Below, piece by piece: positions 61,791 through 64,000 of a stretch of DNA of 64,000 bases (its first letter is position 1; every line of letters starts with the position of its first letter). The DNA is from Burhinus oedicnemus. Lineage: Eukaryota > Chordata > Aves > Charadriiformes > Burhinidae. The translations under genes were made by a program, and so were the position numbers. The DNA lies in the NCBI GenBank assembly GCA_008921705.1, contig VFFE01008918.1, positions 2,633,028-2,697,027 of the forward strand. Reading direction: 5' to 3'. A model generated the notes under the pieces. It did not search any database. It had not been told where the DNA came from and worked only from the letters and a program-made list of their open reading frames with translations.

Positions 61791-63169
61791 CACAGAAAAG
61801 TGAATATTCATTGAATATTTGCTTAAAATAAACTAGAAAGAATACCATGAAGTTTGACATGCTGACAACCTTGGGCTTTATGTATTATCATCCATTAATA
61901 TATATTTGGCATAATTTGATACGCAAGTGTTTTTTGGTTGTGGTTTTTTTCATTTTTTGTTTGTTTGTTTGTTTTAATAACAAACAATTAAAATACTTTT
62001 AAACTTAGTAACAGAATTTACGTTGATCAAACTGACATGGAATGAATATCACATGCAGATTTACTTTTAACTTTAAGAAAATGAAATTTCTTGTTGTGTA
62101 TGACCAACTTTTATGAAAGACCTTTATTGTAGAAGAACGTCAATAACTGAAAATAACTGCTTTTAACAGAGCAGTTATACCTTAGAAAGAAGAAGCATGT
62201 ACATGAAACACATTAATGAGGCTACAGCACAGTGAGGTCTTGTTACAATGAAAGAGTTAAAAAAAATAAATCTAAGAGTTAACAATCCAAAATACAAAAA
62301 GAACATAGCTGTCCAAAGCAGAAATTAGCCAGGTGGCATGAGTAACTTTACAAATACATCAGAGAGAAGGAACTTTAATAGTAATGAATACATTAGAATA
62401 AAAGAGATTTAGCTATTGAATATTATCCTGCTCATTTTCCTGTTTTCTGTTTTCTTCTTTTTTCACCTTTGATAGTTTTTTCTTAAGGCAGTTAATTCAC
62501 TGCTTACAGGCAGGCAAGATTGTTTTATTGAATACCACACCATTTTGTCTAATTTTGTCAGATTTCTAGATAGGGACTTAAGACACCAGTATATTAATGA
62601 TTCCTAAATTTTGAAACCAGACATTGCTGCAAAAGTCCCTCTAGAAATACTGCACAGTTGGTCCTTCTTTGGGACCAAGAAGATGTACTAAATGACTGCA
62701 TCGAGATCTTCCGGAATCATTTCTTTTGCTTTTTATAAACCTTTTTCTTTTTTGTATATTTCTGTGGATGATGTGGGTAACAACATAGAAGGATTTCTCT
62801 TCCCCAAATATGTGTTTGTATGTTTCTGTGAATATGAGTAGAGAGTAGAACATCTGAAAACAGAAACCGTTGGTGTGCAGGGGGTGGAGGGGTGAGCCTT
62901 TTGCTTTTGTATTGTGCTTAACTTGATGCAAGACAGTCATTCTGTTTTCTTAACTTTCTGTACAAGAAAGTCTATGGAGCAGTGAAAAAGCAAAATATAC
63001 CAGAAAGATGCACACACTGACCTTACCCAAGGACTCGTATGTTAGTTTAATACATGCAAGCTAAATAATTCTGTTAACAGATTTTACCTACTTTGTTATT
63101 ACATATGTTATAAAAAAAATTAATCACATCCCCCTTCTCACCTTCCCTAGACTCATTCAACACCAGCTA
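61791..63169. other. AT-rich non-coding stretch, no gene seen
   Basis: No exon, RNA gene or transposon was recognised. A short (TTTG)n run lies at about 61956-61973. A minus-strand frame of 99 codons at 62641-62940 carries no motif. Confidence 0.55.
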
Positions 63170-64000
63170 ACTGGCTGGAAAGAATGACATGAATACCAGC
63201 CTGTTTGATCTGACTCAGTGCTGCTCTGATCAGACAAACTTACAGCGACGGAAACGGAGGACTTGCCTTGTACATTGAAGTCACAGCTGTAGTGCCGGCT
63301 TCAGGAATAACCGTCCTGGCATTCATCAGCCCGAGTCAGAGTTTAGAAACAGGCAGTTTACAAAAGCAACAGACAGTTATTCAAGTAAAAGTAACTCTTC
63401 CAATGAGTTTTGCTTAGTAATACCCAAACATATCAGGCAGATGATTACAAATGTTATACACAGGCTATAAACATGCGGGCTTTATGGGTGAAACAGTCTC
63501 TGAGTGGCATATCTCACATTATCAGGTGCATGAAACAATTTACAGGAGAAACATTTTACCTTTAATTAACTCTAATTTCTTTAATCACGTTGCTAATTAG
63601 TGGTAAAAAAGGGCATAGATTAACACCACAGTATTCATTCGTTATCTTGAAATCATTTTCCCTCTTCAGTATTTTCTGAGGAAATAATTTTTATGTTAGT
63701 TGTTCTTTTTTTGTGCCACATAAACACTATAAATAAAGCTATCTGTTTAGCTGCAAATGATTGCCATTATGCCCTTCGAAGTGTGTTGTTGGGAGGAGCG
63801 GTTATGACCTCTTTCATGATCTAAATGTGGCTACCCCAGACCCACCAACGCTGAGCTGTACAAGGACCCACTTGATGTAATACATATCTGCAGGATGACC
63901 TCTCTCCTCAGTGCCTTAACTGACTGCCTGTTGAAGTCTGTCTGATACCTCTCTAAGCCATGGAGGTATTAGTATTGTCAGCTGCTACTTGTGGACTTGG
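63170..64000. other. Unassigned segment with raised GC and CpG
   Basis: Two parts stand out from the AT-rich surroundings. At 63240-63335 six CpG fall within about 95 bases, and one plus-strand frame is open from just after a TGA at about 63211 to a TAG near 63417, with no start codon near its beginning. At 63790-64000 the sequence is again GC-richer and continues past the window edge. Neither part matched a family I know. Possibilities are a regulatory element, an exon, or part of an LTR whose other end is outside the window. Confidence 0.25.

Noticed and set aside
1..64000. CRISPR arrays, prophage, operons, plasmid origins or other prokaryotic systems
   Set aside because: No regularly spaced repeats, no ribosome-binding-site-led gene strings and no long coding frames; the CR1 content shows vertebrate, most likely avian, nuclear DNA.
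1..64000. tRNA genes and common small RNAs (U6, 5S, 7SK, Y RNA)
   Set aside because: No B-box-like GGTTCGAATCC string or recognisable U6 or 5S core was seen on reading; microRNA hairpins could not be excluded without folding software.

Overview
This window looks like AT-rich, non-coding avian nuclear DNA. The main evidence is a set of CR1-family LINE retrotransposon copies, the dominant bird repeat. Their 3' ends carry the usual signature: conserved 'ggttggaaaggacctttaagatcatc'-like tails ending in short ATTCTATG or ATTCT repeats. No host protein-coding exon, tRNA, rRNA, recognisable small RNA, CRISPR array or bacterial-type operon could be supported. The sequence fits a large intron or a gene desert, and the window alone does not decide between them.

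Layout: 1-318 is a CR1 3' end (+) cut by the window edge. A (CA)n/(GT)n tract lies at 4941-5004 and a T/G-rich tract at 8484-8600. 14592-15597 is a CR1 (-) with the end of the reverse transcriptase (RT) palm. 18630-20000 is a very old, eroded CR1 relative (-). 21415-21612 is a CR1 tail (-) abutting an (ATTT)n microsatellite. 27640-27659 is a strong G-quadruplex candidate. 30289-30440 is an old CR1-like tail (-). 30970-33592 is the largest element, a CR1 (+) of about 2.6 kb with endonuclease and RT remnants and an (ATTCT)n tail. 42061-42810 is a CR1 (-), 57441-57857 a CR1 (+) and 61171-61790 an old CR1 (-).

The CR1 copies fall into several 3'-tail types and several levels of decay, so they record repeated waves of insertion. 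All are 5'-truncated or eroded and none can encode a working ORF2 protein. The rest is long AT-rich sequence in which the open frames are short and unremarkable for base composition. A few stretches (about 11100-11560, 24820-25400, 49620-50250, 63170-64000) look less decayed, or richer in CpG and GC, than their surroundings. They are the best places to test for conserved non-coding elements, unannotated exons or unrecognised LTRs.

I did not find a convincing new biological system. The findings are modest structural observations, each with a stated test.
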